Positions 1-14,402 of a stretch of DNA of 64,000 bases are shown here, in pieces. The stretch is from NCBI GenBank assembly GCA_019009955.1, contig CM032228.1, forward strand, positions 208,424,001 through 208,488,000, read 5' to 3'. A program made the translations under genes and the position numbers. Every line of letters begins with the position of its first letter. Within the stretch, counting starts at the first letter, position 1. Under the pieces are notes generated by a model. That model was not told the origin of the DNA, did no database searches, and saw nothing but the letters and a program-made list of their open reading frames with translations. Source of the DNA: Riptortus pedestris (Eukaryota; Arthropoda; Insecta; Hemiptera; Alydidae).

Positions 1-388
1 ACTAAAGGTTACACGTTTCACAAATAGATGGCTCCACCCCAGCCGGGATTTAAGGACAAATTATGCGACCTCTAGCGGCATTACTCCCAAACAAGATATG
101 ATTTATTGCATTCCATCCTTTAAGCTCTTTCATCCCCAACATCTAGCGATTGGTCAGGATTCTTCTCAGAGAATTGGCTGACGCTTGGAGGAGAATTGTA
201 TTTTTGATCCTCTTCCCCACTAATCGATTTCCTAACCTTGCCTTGTCAGATTGGTATTCGATTGTTGCCAGGAAACGAGCGGCCTAATCTCCCTTGAGGC
301 AGGAGGACATTAAATTACGAATTTGTGCAATACTAAATTTAGTTTTTACGTTAGTAACATATAGTCATTACAATTCTCCATTAAAATA
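1..388. other. No recognisable feature
   Basis: AT-rich unique-looking sequence before the first repeat A copy. I see no coding signal or known repeat. Confidence 0.5.
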
Positions 389-892
389 TCCGTCACCCAG
401 GGGCTGCGTAAACTAAGCAGATTTCTCACGTGAAGTTTTACAATAGAGAAATCCATCTAATAACGACAGTAGTAGTAAGGAATCTCTAAACCTATTCACG
501 AGGGACGAATAGTAACCGAACATAGAGTCCTGAACATAGCCGACTCCTGCCGACCACACACAATACAAATGCAAATATCTCGGTTAATATTCAAGATACA
601 GAAAAAATGTATAGAACAATATTTATAGTAAATTTAATTTGAAATAAGATTGATTCTTTATAATTTGTCAATCCGACGCATAATAACGGAGATATTTCAA
701 AAATCCCCCCTCTAAACTCCCCCTCCCACTGTTTCCCCCGATTTCAGCCATTAACGAACTTGATCTTTCTTTTTACGTAAAACGCTTAAATATGAAGTTT
801 GGTAACGATAAAACAAAAATTGCGACCTTTTCAAAACTCGCGTCATGAGTACGACCTCAATAGCTGATTTCCCTTAAGGGAAATCTGCTAAA
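389..892 (+). repeat. Repeat A copy, internally deleted
   Basis: Starts TCCGTCACCCAGGGGCTGCG and ends with the family palindrome and CTGCTAA. The middle, including the TA array, is missing. The family order, best seen at 6,098-7,081, is: GC hairpin near the 5' end, AGCAGATTTCCC, a C-rich block, CCATTAACGAACTTGATCT, an (AT)n array, TTTTGAACGG, and the 3' palindrome. Confidence 0.75.
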
Positions 893-902
893 AGTTCAAT
901 AA

Positions 903-1457
903 GAATAATATTTGGTATTTATGCTTCAAATAATGTGCTTCATAATATAACAGCTTATTGTTACTATGAAATGAGAGGGGGAGGGAGGTTTAATGAGGGC
1001 CGAAAACTATAAAACGCAAGTATCTTGGATAATAATATAGTGAAAAAATGCACAAAACATTATTTATAGAACTTTACTTTTGTAATAAAATCGGTTCTAT
1101 ACAATTTTCCGATCCGACTCATAAAAACAGAGATGTTAAGAATTTTCGAAATTCTTCCCTTCTAACCCCCCCCCCTCTCCTACTGGTGGGATTTCAGCCA
1201 TTAACGAACTTGATTATTATTATTTTTTTTTTTTTTTTTTACATAAAACGCTTATATATCGAGTTTGGTAACGATAAGACAAAAATTGCGACCGCTGGAG
1301 CGGTAACAGACAAATATATAGATAGATATCTAATTTTGAACGGGCCTCATTTTCGTCATCTACTAGGTAGGATCAATGGATATTTGAAGAAAGTTTTCAA
1401 ACATCGCATCATGAGTACAACCTCAATAGCTGATTTCTCTTAAGGGAAATCTGTTAA
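903..1457 (+). repeat. Repeat A copy, 5'-truncated
   Basis: Matches the interior and 3' end of repeat A: the C-rich block near 1,168, CCATTAACGAACTTGA near 1,198, TTTTGAACGGGCCTCATTTT near 1,334, and a palindrome variant ending CTGTTAA. It follows the copy at 389-892 directly in the same orientation. Confidence 0.75.
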
Positions 1458-2471
1458 AAAATACATAAGAAAGATCTCATAATGAGACCTGTACCCGAAA
1501 ATATCATATATTCGCAGACATTCTATGTCATTGCCATGTACACTATATCTTGCCTGTTGTACGAAGAAAATTATTTTTATTATATTTTTATCATACGCCT
1601 ACAAAAACTTCAACTTACAGACCATTTCAAAAATGGCAAATAAATATATTTCCCGAAAAGCAAGCTATAACTTCCATAGTTATAGTAAGGACAAGATGCT
1701 TGCCTTGAAAAAATAGAAATGCGAATGTGTCTTGAGCAGCAGCGTTTTGAAATAGTGTTTGACAAAAAGAAAGAACCATTATAAGAAGCTGAAAAGAAGC
1801 TTAATTAAAAGTTTCATATTTCAATCTATTCCTGTTTTTCACTTTAGAAAATTATATATTTTTAATAAAAAGTTTAAAATAAACTGCATCTTACTTCTAA
1901 AACTAATTTTCAATGAAAAATCCAGCCGAATGCCAATATATTTACGATTCGCTTACTTTAAGATATTGTCAATATTTTTATTATTATTTTCATTTGGGAT
2001 GAAAGAGCGACCATTTTTTTAAAAAAAAAGGAGAACTGAAAATGAAGTGGCTTTCTGCTGAAAGGAAATGTGGTTCGAATCAATCTGGAAGATGAAATTT
2101 ACGGATTGGCATGCAATGAGTAATAATGGCAATTAGTAGCATTGAGCAATAAATCATAACTAGTGCAGAGTAATGTGGATTCTATTCAACGAATAAACAT
2201 TTATTCAATGCATACTTGACAAATTATCCTCATCTCGCAAACCATCTTCAACTTTCTACATCTTCACTTCACCATAATCCTTCAAATACTTTTCCTGTTT
2301 ATCTTTAACTGTTTAAGTGCTTTAACATACATATACTTATTTGTGTTGACTTCGTTTATCTTCATCGGCCAAAATATGGTTTGCCCTAGTAAGAGTAAGA
2401 GGGAAAACGATTGATTCCTTGTTGGTCCCAGATTCTGGTCAGTATGCTCTAAATCACCAATTTCACTGATT
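1458..2471. other. No recognisable gene
   Basis: AT-rich. Two short open frames (1,525-1,716 and 1,759-2,022) are lysine/phenylalanine-rich and resemble nothing I know. Confidence 0.4.
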
Positions 2472-2985
2472 TTAGCAGATTTCAAATGTCCATCGATCCT
2501 ACCCAGGAGATGACGAAAATGAGGTCCGTTCAAAATTATATATATATTTGTCTGTTGACGCTCTAGCGGTCGCAATTTTTGTTTGATCGTTACCAAACTC
2601 GACATTTAAACGTTTTATGCAAAAAGACAGATCAAGTTCGTTAACGGCTGAAATCGGACCAGTGGGAGGGGGGGTTTAGAGGGGGCTTTTCGAAAATTCG
2701 AAATATCTCCGTCACCATACGTCGGATCAAAATATTGTATAGAACTAATCTTATTGTAAATTAAATTTACTATAAATATTGTTATATGCATTTATTCACT
2801 ATCTTGAATATTAACCGAGATATTTGCATTTTTATTAAATTTGGGTCGATAACGGACGACTGAATTTTCCGCCAAAAGCTAGTTCGCCCCTTTGCCGTAA
2901 CTGTTCTGCTCTCGTATGCAGATTTCTCAATTTTATAACTTCACGTGGAGAATCTGCTTAGTTTACGCAGCCCCTGCGTGAAGGA
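2472..2985 (-). repeat. Repeat A copy
   Basis: Reverse orientation. It runs from a shortened 3' end at 2,472 through CCGTTCAAAAT and the G-rich block near 2,660 to GCAGCCCCTGCGTGAAGGA, the reversed 5' end. The TA array is reduced to a few units. Confidence 0.8.
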
Positions 2986-3638
2986 CTTTTTAATAGATTG
3001 CATTCTCTTTAGTGAAGACTAATATTCAATCCCATGAAGAAGCACTTCCTTAATACTAATGCCTGCTTTTCTTTTATCACCTTCAGGTATACTTTCACTT
3101 TATTAATTCATGATTCTTTACTAGATTACAATACTGGTTCAGTTTTCAATTAAGGAGTTTCCAATTTTAATATTCATATTTTTTATTGTTTTCTTTATCT
3201 TTTATTTATTATTACTTTCTTGTACGAAGTAAAGGAAGTATTGTAATCGCGAAAACTTAGGTTTTAGATTTTTAAAAAATTATCCTTTTTAACCATCTTC
3301 CATTTTCTACTTATTTTGAATTGACGTCTGTACAACGTACAGCATAACTCTTCGGCTGGCCATCAATGTTGAAATTTCATATTTGGGATTGATCTAACAT
3401 TGTGCACCTCCTCTTTTGATTGAAATTGAAGGGGTTGGGATTGAGAAGGGCGAAAATTAATATTCTCAAATTCCCCAATACATATTAGGGTTAAGAAAAA
3501 ATTGTACAGAACCTTTTTTATTTATCATCAAGAGATCTGTAAATGACGTCCTACGTCAATTTTAATTCGATGCATTGGATCAGAGATATATGAAGTATCC
3601 ATTTAATTAATAGGAGTATAAGGAACTGTTATCCACCT

Positions 3639-3642
<4 letters not shown>

Positions 3643-3687
<45 letters not shown>

Positions 3688-3968
3688 ATAAATATATATA
3701 TATATACTACTAAAGCTCGTGATAAATTTTAATTTGCCTTAAACATAAACTGGGTCAGGGCATAGACAAGGACATGCAGATACCTTTCATTAATACTTCT
3801 GACATCTATTCATCTCATCTTCGCATTGCAGGAGAGCCCTCAAATTCTAGGTTTCAATTTTGGCAACTTGCAAATTTTTTGAACATATTTTTTTTTTTTT
3901 TTTACTATAGAGTCTCGCTTGTCCAACTTTCGAACCTAGCCTTCTTACTACATGTTGACAGCTGTTGT

Positions 3969-4020
<52 letters not shown>
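3643..4020. repeat. Two (TA)n microsatellites
   Basis: Near-pure TA runs at about 3,643-3,707 and 3,970-4,020, separated by about 260 bp of non-repetitive sequence. An open frame running into the second array encodes an Ile-Tyr repeat and is not a gene. Confidence 0.9.
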
Positions 4021-4022
<2 letters not shown>

Positions 4023-4369
4023 ATGGTGGTTTCTCTCTGCTCGAGTTATTCTTAGCAAATCAAATGAAACCTTCGTACCCTAAATTGGGACATAACCTCA
4101 GTTACCTCAAGGATCTTGCATCCTACCTAAAGCCGTCATCATAGGTCTGCTGAGCAGAAGTTGTCCAATAATCACACCAGGAAATAAATACGCCGTACTT
4201 ATAGCCAGATGGTAAAATACTTTGAATAAGAAACGAAATATAAACTTTTATATGAACGCTTAAAAATCGAATTTAGGCGACGGTCAAATAAAAATTACAA
4301 CTTCTTGAACAAGTCACTTGAACGTTTTTGATGATTTCAGATAGTTGGGCCTAATTATTTGTATACTCA

Positions 4370-4441
4370 TGAAGCGGAACAATTTCCTTAAATGTACATC
4401 AATCCTAAGGCATGACAAAAATTAATCCCGTTCAAAATTTG

Positions 4442-4496
<55 letters not shown>

Positions 4497-4800
4497 TTGT
4501 GTTAACGGTCTAGATAGATCTCGAATATTAACCAAGATTTTTGTATTTTTTTTTTTTTTTAATTTTCGGCCTTCAGTAAATCCCAAATTTTAGTCATCGT
4601 ACTTTAACAATAATCGAATATATCATGAAATATATTATTCCAAGCTAAAACACAAATGCTGTTTTCAAAATATCTTTACATAGTATATTGTACATTTTTT
4701 CATAACTCAAATATTTATCGAGTTATTCCTACTTTCTTGTTCTCAGCCTTCAGTAAATTTCCCGTTCTACTCATCTTTTTTTTTATTTAGAAATGGAAAA
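4370..4800 (-). repeat. Diverged repeat A copy
   Basis: Reverse-oriented: CCGTTCAAAAT near 4,429, a (TA)n array at 4,445-4,492, GTTAACGGTCTAG, and TCGAATATTAACC before a T-rich run. Both ends are eroded, so the limits are approximate. Confidence 0.5.
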
Positions 4801-6097
4801 TAAATCGTGAGATGAGATCAGTAGTCTGTCATAGTGGGAAATCTTCTCGACTTTCGTGGTCCCTGTCTGACGGACTTTAACTTATGATGGGCCCGATTTA
4901 TAGATTCCTGATCGTTTAGTATAAAAATTTCAAGAGTGGACCTGGGGTGTATGAGCTGAGAACAACGAAACAAAAAAATTAAAATCTGTTACTCCGATTT
5001 TCAGCAGATTTAATAGAACAATATGTTTAGGAACTATTTTGATAAAGAAATAAATTATTTTTCATTCAATGTAATGTACCATGACGGCGAAATTTATGGT
5101 TTAACATTTCTCTCTGTGTCGTATATGTCTTAAGAGAATAATATCTATTTGTGTGTAAAAGCATATTTATGCAATTTAGGAGACATTTATGTACAAGTGA
5201 GGGTGCGAAGGGGGCTTATTTACTCTTCTGGCAAGATATGTTATAGATTTTATAAAGAACAGTTCAAAACACATAGAAACGGGCCATATTTAAACTTTAT
5301 ATGTACATTCTGAGGTTAGGGTCTCTACTAACGAGGGCATTCTGTTGTCTAATTAGACAGCGTTCAAGCAGCAGCTGTCAGATAGAGGAGTTCCAGGAAT
5401 GTTTGGGGTATAAACTCAACTGCCAAGACACTCGGGTGGATGTGTTTATTGGTGTAGTAAGTGTCTTGGTAGTGTGGAGACAAACCTAAGGAGGGCGTAT
5501 AAATAGTATTGATACTCGTGGCCTGCTGACTTTAGTATCAAAGAGGGCGTCTGATGCCTGCCAACAGTCACCGGCGGGGTTCCTCATCAAACACATCCTC
5601 TCTCACAACAAATAACCAAGGGAGCTCGCCAAAAATTGTGCAACTGCAATCATTTACAACCGGATATTGGCAACGCCATGGGACACAACACACCTGATAC
5701 TGTGGTCTTAACGCAAATAATTTAGGTATTTCAAGAGTATATGTTGTTCAAAAAAAGGAAAACCAAAAAAATAACCTGTCACGAAGGAACTGCAAGTTCT
5801 AGGAAACATTCCCATGGCAAACTGTAATGGCAAGCTTAAATATGTCCTAGTGTTGAGTAGGCAGCTTTCAAAACATCAGCGACAACCATACTGTTGTAAT
5901 ATTAAAAAAAAAAAAACCTTCAAGCAATTGAGAAAAGAAACATCAATGACAACATGGTATATATGACTTGTAATATTTAATTCTTGATTCTGATTGTGAA
6001 ATGAAACCGAATCATGTTTTAAATGAATTGTAACTTCTGATAATTTGACCTGCCTGTTACTGTTGAAATGTACACTGCCATCGATATTGTAAAAAAG
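4801..6097. other. No recognisable gene
   Basis: AT-rich sequence. A 10-bp inverted pair CCAAGACACT / AGTGTCTTGG lies near 5,421-5,468, and an isolated TATAAATAG lies near 5,498. No coding region is evident. Confidence 0.4.
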
Positions 6098-7081
<984 letters not shown>

Positions 7082-7108
7082 AATGACTAGTGGAATTTCT
7101 TTAAAAAG

Positions 7109-7300
7109 TCCGTCACTTTGATTAATCTAAGAAGATTTCCCACCTGCAGCAAATCCGAGTTCTATTGAATCCATAATAAGAATAACAATTGTAAAATTTT
7201 ACATTTCTAACAAGATTGATTAAACAATATTTTTTGATAAGAGTCTTAATAACGGAAATACTTCGATTTTTTTAAGCAGATTTCCCATTATATGGAAAAT
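7109..7300 (+). repeat. Diverged 5' fragment of repeat A
   Basis: Restarts with TCCGTCACTTTG 28 bp after the previous copy and continues with GAAGATTTCCCAC and a decayed AACGGAAATACTTCGA. The end is uncertain. Confidence 0.5.
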
Positions 7301-7745
7301 GGAAATATCACCGTTATTATTGGACAAATCCAACAATTTTAAAAACAACAATCTTATTGTAAATTTAATTTCCTGCAACGCAATTTTTCTCTGGCTACAA
7401 TATTTACGGATAATTTTATCTTCAGCATTTATTATACACCTACTGCTACTCATTTCTCATTTGCTATAACACACTATATTGCAAGCTGTCTTATTTCAAG
7501 TAGGAATGAGCATCGAAAGCCAAACATTGATGTTTTAAAAACATCGAACCTTGCCCATCGATGAAGTGGAAAAACAGTTAATTAGTTTTGTCCAATCATC
7601 CGTTTCATTAGTCTATCTGTAGGTAATAGGTACTAAAAACTTTTAAATGTTTCTATATTATTAATACAATTATTATATTATATTCTTTCTAAAATATGTC
7701 CTAAAATCGTTGTACAGATTAAAAGCTTTCTATATTGTGTTTATT

Positions 7746-7956
7746 GGGGCTAAGGTTAGCCATGTGAGTTAAAGCGTCGACCTTAATCTCTCATGGTAAA
7801 CCTTGAGTGGCGAGTTCGATTCCCGCCTGGGCAGCAGGAGTTTATTTAGTGACGCAACTAAATAAAATCCTTAGTCCACTTTGGCTAGAAAAGGGCGGTA
7901 ACCTGTAGATAACCCAATTAGCCTTAGTTGCAAAAAGTGGGCGTTAATAAATAATT
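7746..7956 (+). mobile_element. tRNA-derived SINE, copy 1
   Basis: A tRNA-like head with the pol III B box GTTCGATTC at 7,814-7,822 and an A-box-like GTGAGTTAAAGCG. A tRNA-unrelated body follows (TTATTTAGTGACG, then GGCTAGAAAAGGG, then AGTGGGCGTTAATAAATAA), ending in TAA repeats. The same unit recurs at least nine times here on both strands, so it is a dispersed SINE. Confidence 0.8.
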
Positions 7957-9983
7957 TAATTTATTGTGTTTAGACGGTTTGGTTTACTTTCATAATTATT
8001 TAAATAATCAAGTTACATCTTCTGCAATGCGTCCAAAAATCATTAAAAGAGTTTAATAACATACTTATTTATTAAAAAAAAAAAAAGCATATCTTACACA
8101 TAGAAAAAATAATATGCCCACAACTCAAGATTTTTATTGTGAAGAAAGATAAATACATTTCAGTTGAGTTAATTAAAGCTGAAAGCCAACTTCATAAATG
8201 GTCGGAGTTATAAAACAATTAGATAACACTCACTTATGTTGCAGGTTTTGGAATGCACCCAAAAATAAGATTGTTTTGTCTAGACAATGAACTATTAATA
8301 TGATGATTTATGTATTTATCTGAGAAATGTTTATGAACGCCCAAAACTACAGGAATAAACATAACAACACGAGAGGTATTGACTGAATTATCTCACATTT
8401 GGCTCCACTAATTTCATGATTTCAATTTAATTTTTACTATTATGTTAACATAAATTAGCCGATTTTAAGGCTTCCTTAATATTGATTAAATTTTGAGGTT
8501 AATTATTCATTTATATTTAATATTATAATGTGTCACGTAATTACAGTCTATGTAATGTAATATTTCTCCACAGCAGTGTTTGTTGGAAGTGAAGAATATT
8601 TGTACTTGGATTAATTTTTTATTTCAGCGCGTCTTCGAGAGCGCTTAGCGCTGAAACAAAAATTTGTGAAGAATTGGACGTCTTTTTCTCTCTCTCCAAG
8701 TGTAATATTTCTCTATAATGCCACCCCTTTCAGTAAATATAAAATCAATAACCAAATAAATCAATAAAATAGAAAAAATTCAAATAACCAAAATGCGCTT
8801 TCCACAACATAGCACTCACCATTCTTCTAGCTCGGCCTACTTTATAAACTACTTTACATAGATAATTTATATCTATTTGAAACAAGAACCGATCGTTATT
8901 TTGGGGATAACGACCATAATTAAAACTATTCTGGAAACCTAAGCCAAATTATTACAAAGATTATTAGTAACCTTTCCTGAATTGAATTGAGATTTTATTT
9001 GTACATATATTAGAGAATCAATTTTGCCATCATGCGTTACTCTTTTCTACCACCACCCTCAAGAGTGGGGGGTTTACTTAGAAGTCATAACTTACTTTCG
9101 CTCATATCTATCTTAATATTAGTTTTAACGGAATGATGTAAATATCATATTGTGTTTAAAATGTATTTTTGAATTATGAGTTCCGATGTAATAACTGTGT
9201 AATTACCGTAGAGGAAATGCCTTATAATGTTATGAAATTGAAGGGATTATTTAGTCTTTTGTTAATCCTTTTTCTTTCTTTTTTTTCTTTTTTTTTTTGA
9301 GACCGATTTTTATTTCATTGACGGGTAACAGAAAATCTTAACATTAATTCGTGAACAATTGGTCGGTCCCCACTTTATCCTTCCTGGCTGACTATAACAA
9401 GTAAATAACTGTATATTTTCTAGTTATGGTTCTACAACTACTTCTAGAATGTGTTATGTGATGAAAATTAGGGGATTATTAAGTGCATAAATATTTTTAC
9501 TTCAACCCGCCTCTGACAGGTAAAACGGCTAGTTGATAATAAATTGTTAACCTGAGATGTTTGAAATGATATCTCTGAAATTAAATTTATAAAAATCTCA
9601 TTTGCTAATTAAATTATTTTGAGTCAAAGTACTTATGGATGCACTCAATAAATGACGTCAGCTATGGAGACATTTAGATAAATGGCTTCTAGGTGAGAAA
9701 TCAGGTAAGGATTTTAAGAATGTTCTGGAAAGCGTCCAATTGTCCAATGAAGCACCTGCCACAGTCACAGACAGCTGTTAGATTCAAATCAATGTTTGGG
9801 GGATTTGCTGCACCAAGGAGGAATAACCTCTGAGCAGATTTTATTCCTACCTCCAAAATAATCCATTCATTGATGGCAGTGAATAGAATTTCTTTCTAGG
9901 CATTCATATTCATATTTGGTTCACTATACCTTCACTCCAGTATAGTTTTAGTTACAGCTGTTACGACCAGAAGTACCTTAACC
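7957..9983. other. No recognisable gene
   Basis: AT-rich. A short hairpin TTTCAGCGC / GCGCTGAAA lies near 8,624-8,661. Nothing else is identifiable. Confidence 0.4.
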
Positions 9984-9985
9984 TA

Positions 9986-10785
9986 CACTCAGTGTCAAAA
10001 TCTTAGACACACTTCAAAAATTGTTATCCCTACACTCCCATCTTTGCCAATTACTCGTAAAACGGTAATAAAATAATACATCACTCACATGAAGTTAATC
10101 AGCAGCCTGCTTGTATTTGGGTTTTCAAGCCGAAAATATATTTTTACATGCTCCCTGGTAAAAATAAATAAAACTCATTTTAATATTTTGTGGCCTTTCC
10201 AACACCATTTATTAATTCAAAAATTCTGTTTGGTAATGAATCGTACAAATGGTTGATTGTTTCGTGAGGTATTTCTTCCCATGAAGCCAGAATTGCAGAT
10301 TTCAACTCGTCGATTGTTCCAAACTGTCTTGACTCAGAGTACATCTTTCTTGAAAGAATCCCCCAAACGTTTTCGATAATGTCTAGGTCTGGGGAGACAG
10401 CAGGTCAGTCTAATTTGTCAATTGTGTTGCGAGTAAACCAGTCTTTAATAATTTTTGCTGAATGTATAGGGGCGTTATCTTGCTGGAAAACAGGTGTGTC
10501 TTCAGACATGTCATTAAATGTCAACTTTTGTTCCTCTAACAAAGTTTTATACTCAGCAAATTTTCTTTTTTTTTTTTTTGGACCAATGAATGAGTTGATA
10601 CAAAACTGAGGAATGTCCAGAGGTTATTAAAAAATTCAAAAACATTAGTTAGAAAAAAATTAAAAAGAAACCCAGTTTTGAATACACGCCACAAATTAGC
10701 CCGAGTTGCTTTACGAGTAATTTGCAAAGATGGGAGGATAGGGATAACAATTTTTGAAGTGTGTCTAACATTTTGACACTGAGTG
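9986..10785 (-). mobile_element. Tc1/mariner-type transposon, internally deleted
   Basis: An 800-bp element flanked by TA dinucleotides (9,984-9,985 and 10,786-10,787), the Tc1/mariner target duplication. Terminal inverted repeats of about 75-80 bp begin CACTCAGTGTCAAAA and continue into TTGTTATCCCTA. The interior holds only the C-terminal part of a transposase on the minus strand, so most of the 5' coding half is gone. It is non-autonomous. Confidence 0.93.
10180..10563 (-). pseudogene. Tc1-like transposase remnant, C-terminal catalytic part
   Basis: The frame reads KFAEYKTLLEEQ, then TPVFQQDNAPIHSAKIIKDW, an in-frame TGA at 10,405-10,407, PAVSPDLDIIENVWGILSRK, and ends GVGKATKY before a stop. 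QQDNAPIHSA holds the second catalytic Asp and IENVWG the catalytic Glu; 34 residues separate them, the DD34E spacing of Tc1-like enzymes. The TGA sits where the family has Trp (DWPAxSPDL), a TGG-to-TGA change. The first catalytic Asp and the DNA-binding domain are absent. This is a dead transposase. The only change visible in the reading frame of what remains is that stop. Confidence 0.93.
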
Positions 10786-10787
10786 TA

Positions 10788-13700
10788 AGTTATAACTGAG
10801 GAATGTTTAAAAACAATTATAAAAACAAATAATTCATAATATATTTAAAACTAATAAAGATATACATTGCAGATTTACAAATATCCTATAGCAAACCAAC
10901 TTACGTTCTAATATAATGAGTATTATATTACTCTTATAATCGATGCTGCAGGATCTAACACTTCCGGTTAAAAAAAGATGTTGAATTCATACCTAATATT
11001 TTTTTTTATTCATCCATAACCAGTTTCACTACAGTAGTTGCTACTTCGCACATGTATTTTTAAAAAGGAAACATAACCACTAGAGAATTGGCTACTATGT
11101 AAGCTGTCATAGTCCTGTCCATTGGTATTTTATTTTATATTTTAAATTACTCTCCTGAGTATGCCACTAATGTGTGGAAACAGGTAAATAAAAAATCAAT
11201 AAATAAAATATCTGTGTGTCTATATATATATAACATGATGCATGAAGATTGCATCTTTCTCATCCTCATTCTATTAACCAACGGAACTCTCCAGGCCAAC
11301 AATATATCATCATTTTTTCAGTTACACAAGAAACACTAATTATCAAAAATTCAAATATGAGCATTTATATTAAAATATAAACAAGAAGGTCCATTAAAAT
11401 ATGCTTTAAACCTCAATGAACTCTAGTTAAACATCAGTCTAAAATGAAGTATAAAATGGTTGTTGAAGAATTTACGATATTGGGTTGCACGACTTGCAGT
11501 GTTTCTTAGGTATGGAAAACAAGTAGGAAACATAGAACAGGAGTTAAGAACCACGAAACATCTCCAGTTACAGAGATGAAGAAATAACGTTACGAAAGTA
11601 ATTACGATCGGGCAAGACCATTCTGCTTAATAAAATATAAGTAAAAACTCTGAGATAAAAAACCTTTGCACCCTGCCCTCTAATAGCGACTTTTGTGTCA
11701 CTTTTTCAAACTAACAGAGACAGGAATGAGAGCTAGTTCTACCCCAGCCTACAACCCTACACTATTTATATGAGATTTTTCGGTTTTCCCCTTTCGTGCG
11801 TGTTAACGTTATTATTAACTAATTTTTGATTTCTCCACACAAAAAATGCGATTAGGGACCTCGACTTCCCTTCGAGTATTTATTATTGTTTCAGAGTAGG
11901 TTGTAACGATTTTATAGAGATAACATGGCATTAATGGAAAGATGATGGCAGACTGAAAATGTCATACCCTTGATTTCATTAGAAACTAAAAAGTTCCGTT
12001 TCCAAACAATGAAACACCCAGTTTCATGAAAAAAATTTGAGAAATTCATTTCAATAAAAACGTGTAAATAATGAATCCAATACTGGAAGGTACCATATAA
12101 GTGATACTCATAATTGAATAAATCAAATCTAATATTCACATTGGTCCAATAATTAAATAACTCAAATCTGAACAATATTGCCTTTCGATTGGAGAATGTG
12201 AATCGCACTTCACGCGCTTAGTAATGATTTGACCGATGGCCAGGTTGCTCTGCGGGCATTTTTGAAACATTACAGATCTCAATGAAGCACATGTAGTATC
12301 TGTGGGCTGTGGTGCCATGTTTAAAAATAGATTTACCATCTATAAGTCAACATGTTTTGAAGATGGCTTTCAACTGAATGGAACATGGTAATTTCTTGCC
12401 TCTGTTTTTGGCCAACCGCCAGTAGATGGCATAAAGGAATAGCCTTTCGTGGTGCTGCCAATGCTGTAGTCAGGAGAAAGTTAAATGTTCGACATTCTGA
12501 AGAATTTGTAAACTGTTCAAGAATATGTCTTGCAAACTGTTCAAAAATGTTCCTGCAAATAAACACATTTAAGGCGTATACAGAACGGAAATAGGCTTAG
12601 GAGATTTCCCTTATAATAAATATGCAATTTAGTTTGTCCTCATGACGCTTTTTTCTATAAAAAAAAACTTCAGATGTCAATCGACTTATATTACACTGAC
12701 ATATCTACAAAAACTGAGAACCTTACACCACCAAAATTTAGACAGATACAGGCTTAATAAAATATGCTTTTTAAACAGGGGCCATTCAAGTTAAAAAAAA
12801 GTACAAAAAAATACTCATTCAAAATACACCACCGCACCAAAAAAATGATGGCTATTTGCACATTTACTCCTGTAACTAAATATTATTTTGTGCTTTCTGT
12901 AGCAAATTTTCTCAAGAAAGAAGTATATATGGGCCAACATCGCCATGTTATGATGTAAACTCAGCTACTGTTGCTTATAGTCACAACAGTAACACTTAAA
13001 TAAAAAGGAACTTTGACCACCGAAATAATTGATCGCAATCAGTTGCTGTTATATCAACTAGGAACGTTGAATCTGGTGCACGCTGTTTTGAAAATGTTGA
13101 ATACCCGATGTTGTAACTTATTTATTACATTTGTATTCACAATCAAGTGTATCTATTTCGTTTTAGGAGTTGTATAAACAATATTCGCATTCTCTGACAT
13201 AATGCTCGTTTACATAATATTCGAATTTCTAGATGTTTTTGTGTTGAGCGAATCGGCGAAATATAGTGGAATACCACAGAAACGACACCGCTGGAGTTAC
13301 ACCGCACTTGACAATATTAATCCGAAGTTAAAAACAACGTAAAGTTTAAGGTACAAACGTTGATCTTTTAAAAATGCGATTGTGATATCTATACACTGGA
13401 TGCGGTCATGTGCCACAGTCCTTAGGTGACATTCAGTAAGGATGCGCTTAATTATGCTTGTTCAAACGACATTTGGCTAACTGACTTTTATAAATAGGGC
13501 TTGTGTCGAATGAGTTGAGTAAACAGAAAGAATGAAGAAGTTGAGAGACAGACAGTTCGTTTCACAAATGGATGGAAGTCTGAAACATCCTATGAACTAA
13601 ACGTCATATAGTAGAGTGTATGCGTTTTATTGTTAATCGTTTAATGGTCAGCCACTGCCCATGGGTGGAGTACGTGACTATTCAGAAATATCTGTATTAC

Positions 13701-13860
13701 TGTGCCTTTTATTTATGCTGGAAGGTATCCTAGATAGATGGCTCCTAATTGTGCATCCCTCGTCCTCTTCATATCTCAAACTTATTCTGGTGAAATTCAA
13801 TAGATGGTGTGTGAGATAATATAATTTGTTAAAATTGGAGTGTTTGAGAGAAAGAAGATT
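10788..13860. other. No recognisable gene
   Basis: AT-rich. Overlapping short frames on both strands at 11,912-12,594 resemble no protein I know. Confidence 0.4.
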
Positions 13861-14402
13861 GGTACTTATCGACTATCGGGAGGCCGTCCATTTAAAGACT
13901 TTTATTAAATCATAATTCAATGAAAATCACTTTATTATTTAAAATATCACTTCTAGAATTTATAAATGACAAAATGGTTGACGGGAGGCCACTCATTATT
14001 TACAGATACAATATTAACTAGTTCAAAACCGCTTATCGCTATTCGCTGTTATTGCTATAGACTGTTCATACTTGACTAGGTTAACTTAGTCATTCTGTTT
14101 CTTTTGTTATCAGAAAATGAGCGATGGTTTATTAACACCACTTGGATTTCATTATCACCACTTGGTGGTCGTTTATTATTACACCACTTCTTAGTTACCA
14201 TGAAGAGTTCATGTGGCAGACGACGGCCGGGGTTGACCGCTTTATGCAGCTACTCTGCCCAGCTTTGGGCTACCTCTAATTAATAATTACTAATATTCAT
14301 TCATATAAATTCTGGAAGTTTTATTTTAAATAATAACGTGTTTTTTTATATGATTCAATAATCGTTTTTAATGGGTGGCGTCCCGATAATCGATAAGTAC
14401 CC
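13861..14402. mobile_element. MITE-like element with long terminal inverted repeats
   Basis: Ends GGTACTTATCG and CGATAAGTACC are the outer edges of inverted repeats of about 110 bp that include ATCGGGA, GATTCAAT-like and TTATTATTTAAAAT segments. AAGATT flanks both sides (13,855-13,860 and 14,404-14,409), a possible target duplication with slight end ambiguity. There is no coding capacity. Confidence 0.75.

Noticed and set aside
389..892. Repeat A as a confirmed Helitron
   Set aside because: The 3' hairpin and CTAA fit, but the base before the 5' TC is usually G and no insertion between A and T is evident, so the class is left open.
5496..5540. TATAAATAG with downstream GC-richer DNA as a promoter
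   Set aside because: No coding region or initiator at the right distance could be supported.
10379..10609. Plus-strand frame within the Tc1 element
   Set aside because: Antisense to the transposase remnant.
12136..12594. Overlapping frames on both strands that looked like a small gene
   Set aside because: No domain, no splice context and no consistent frame; best treated as chance.
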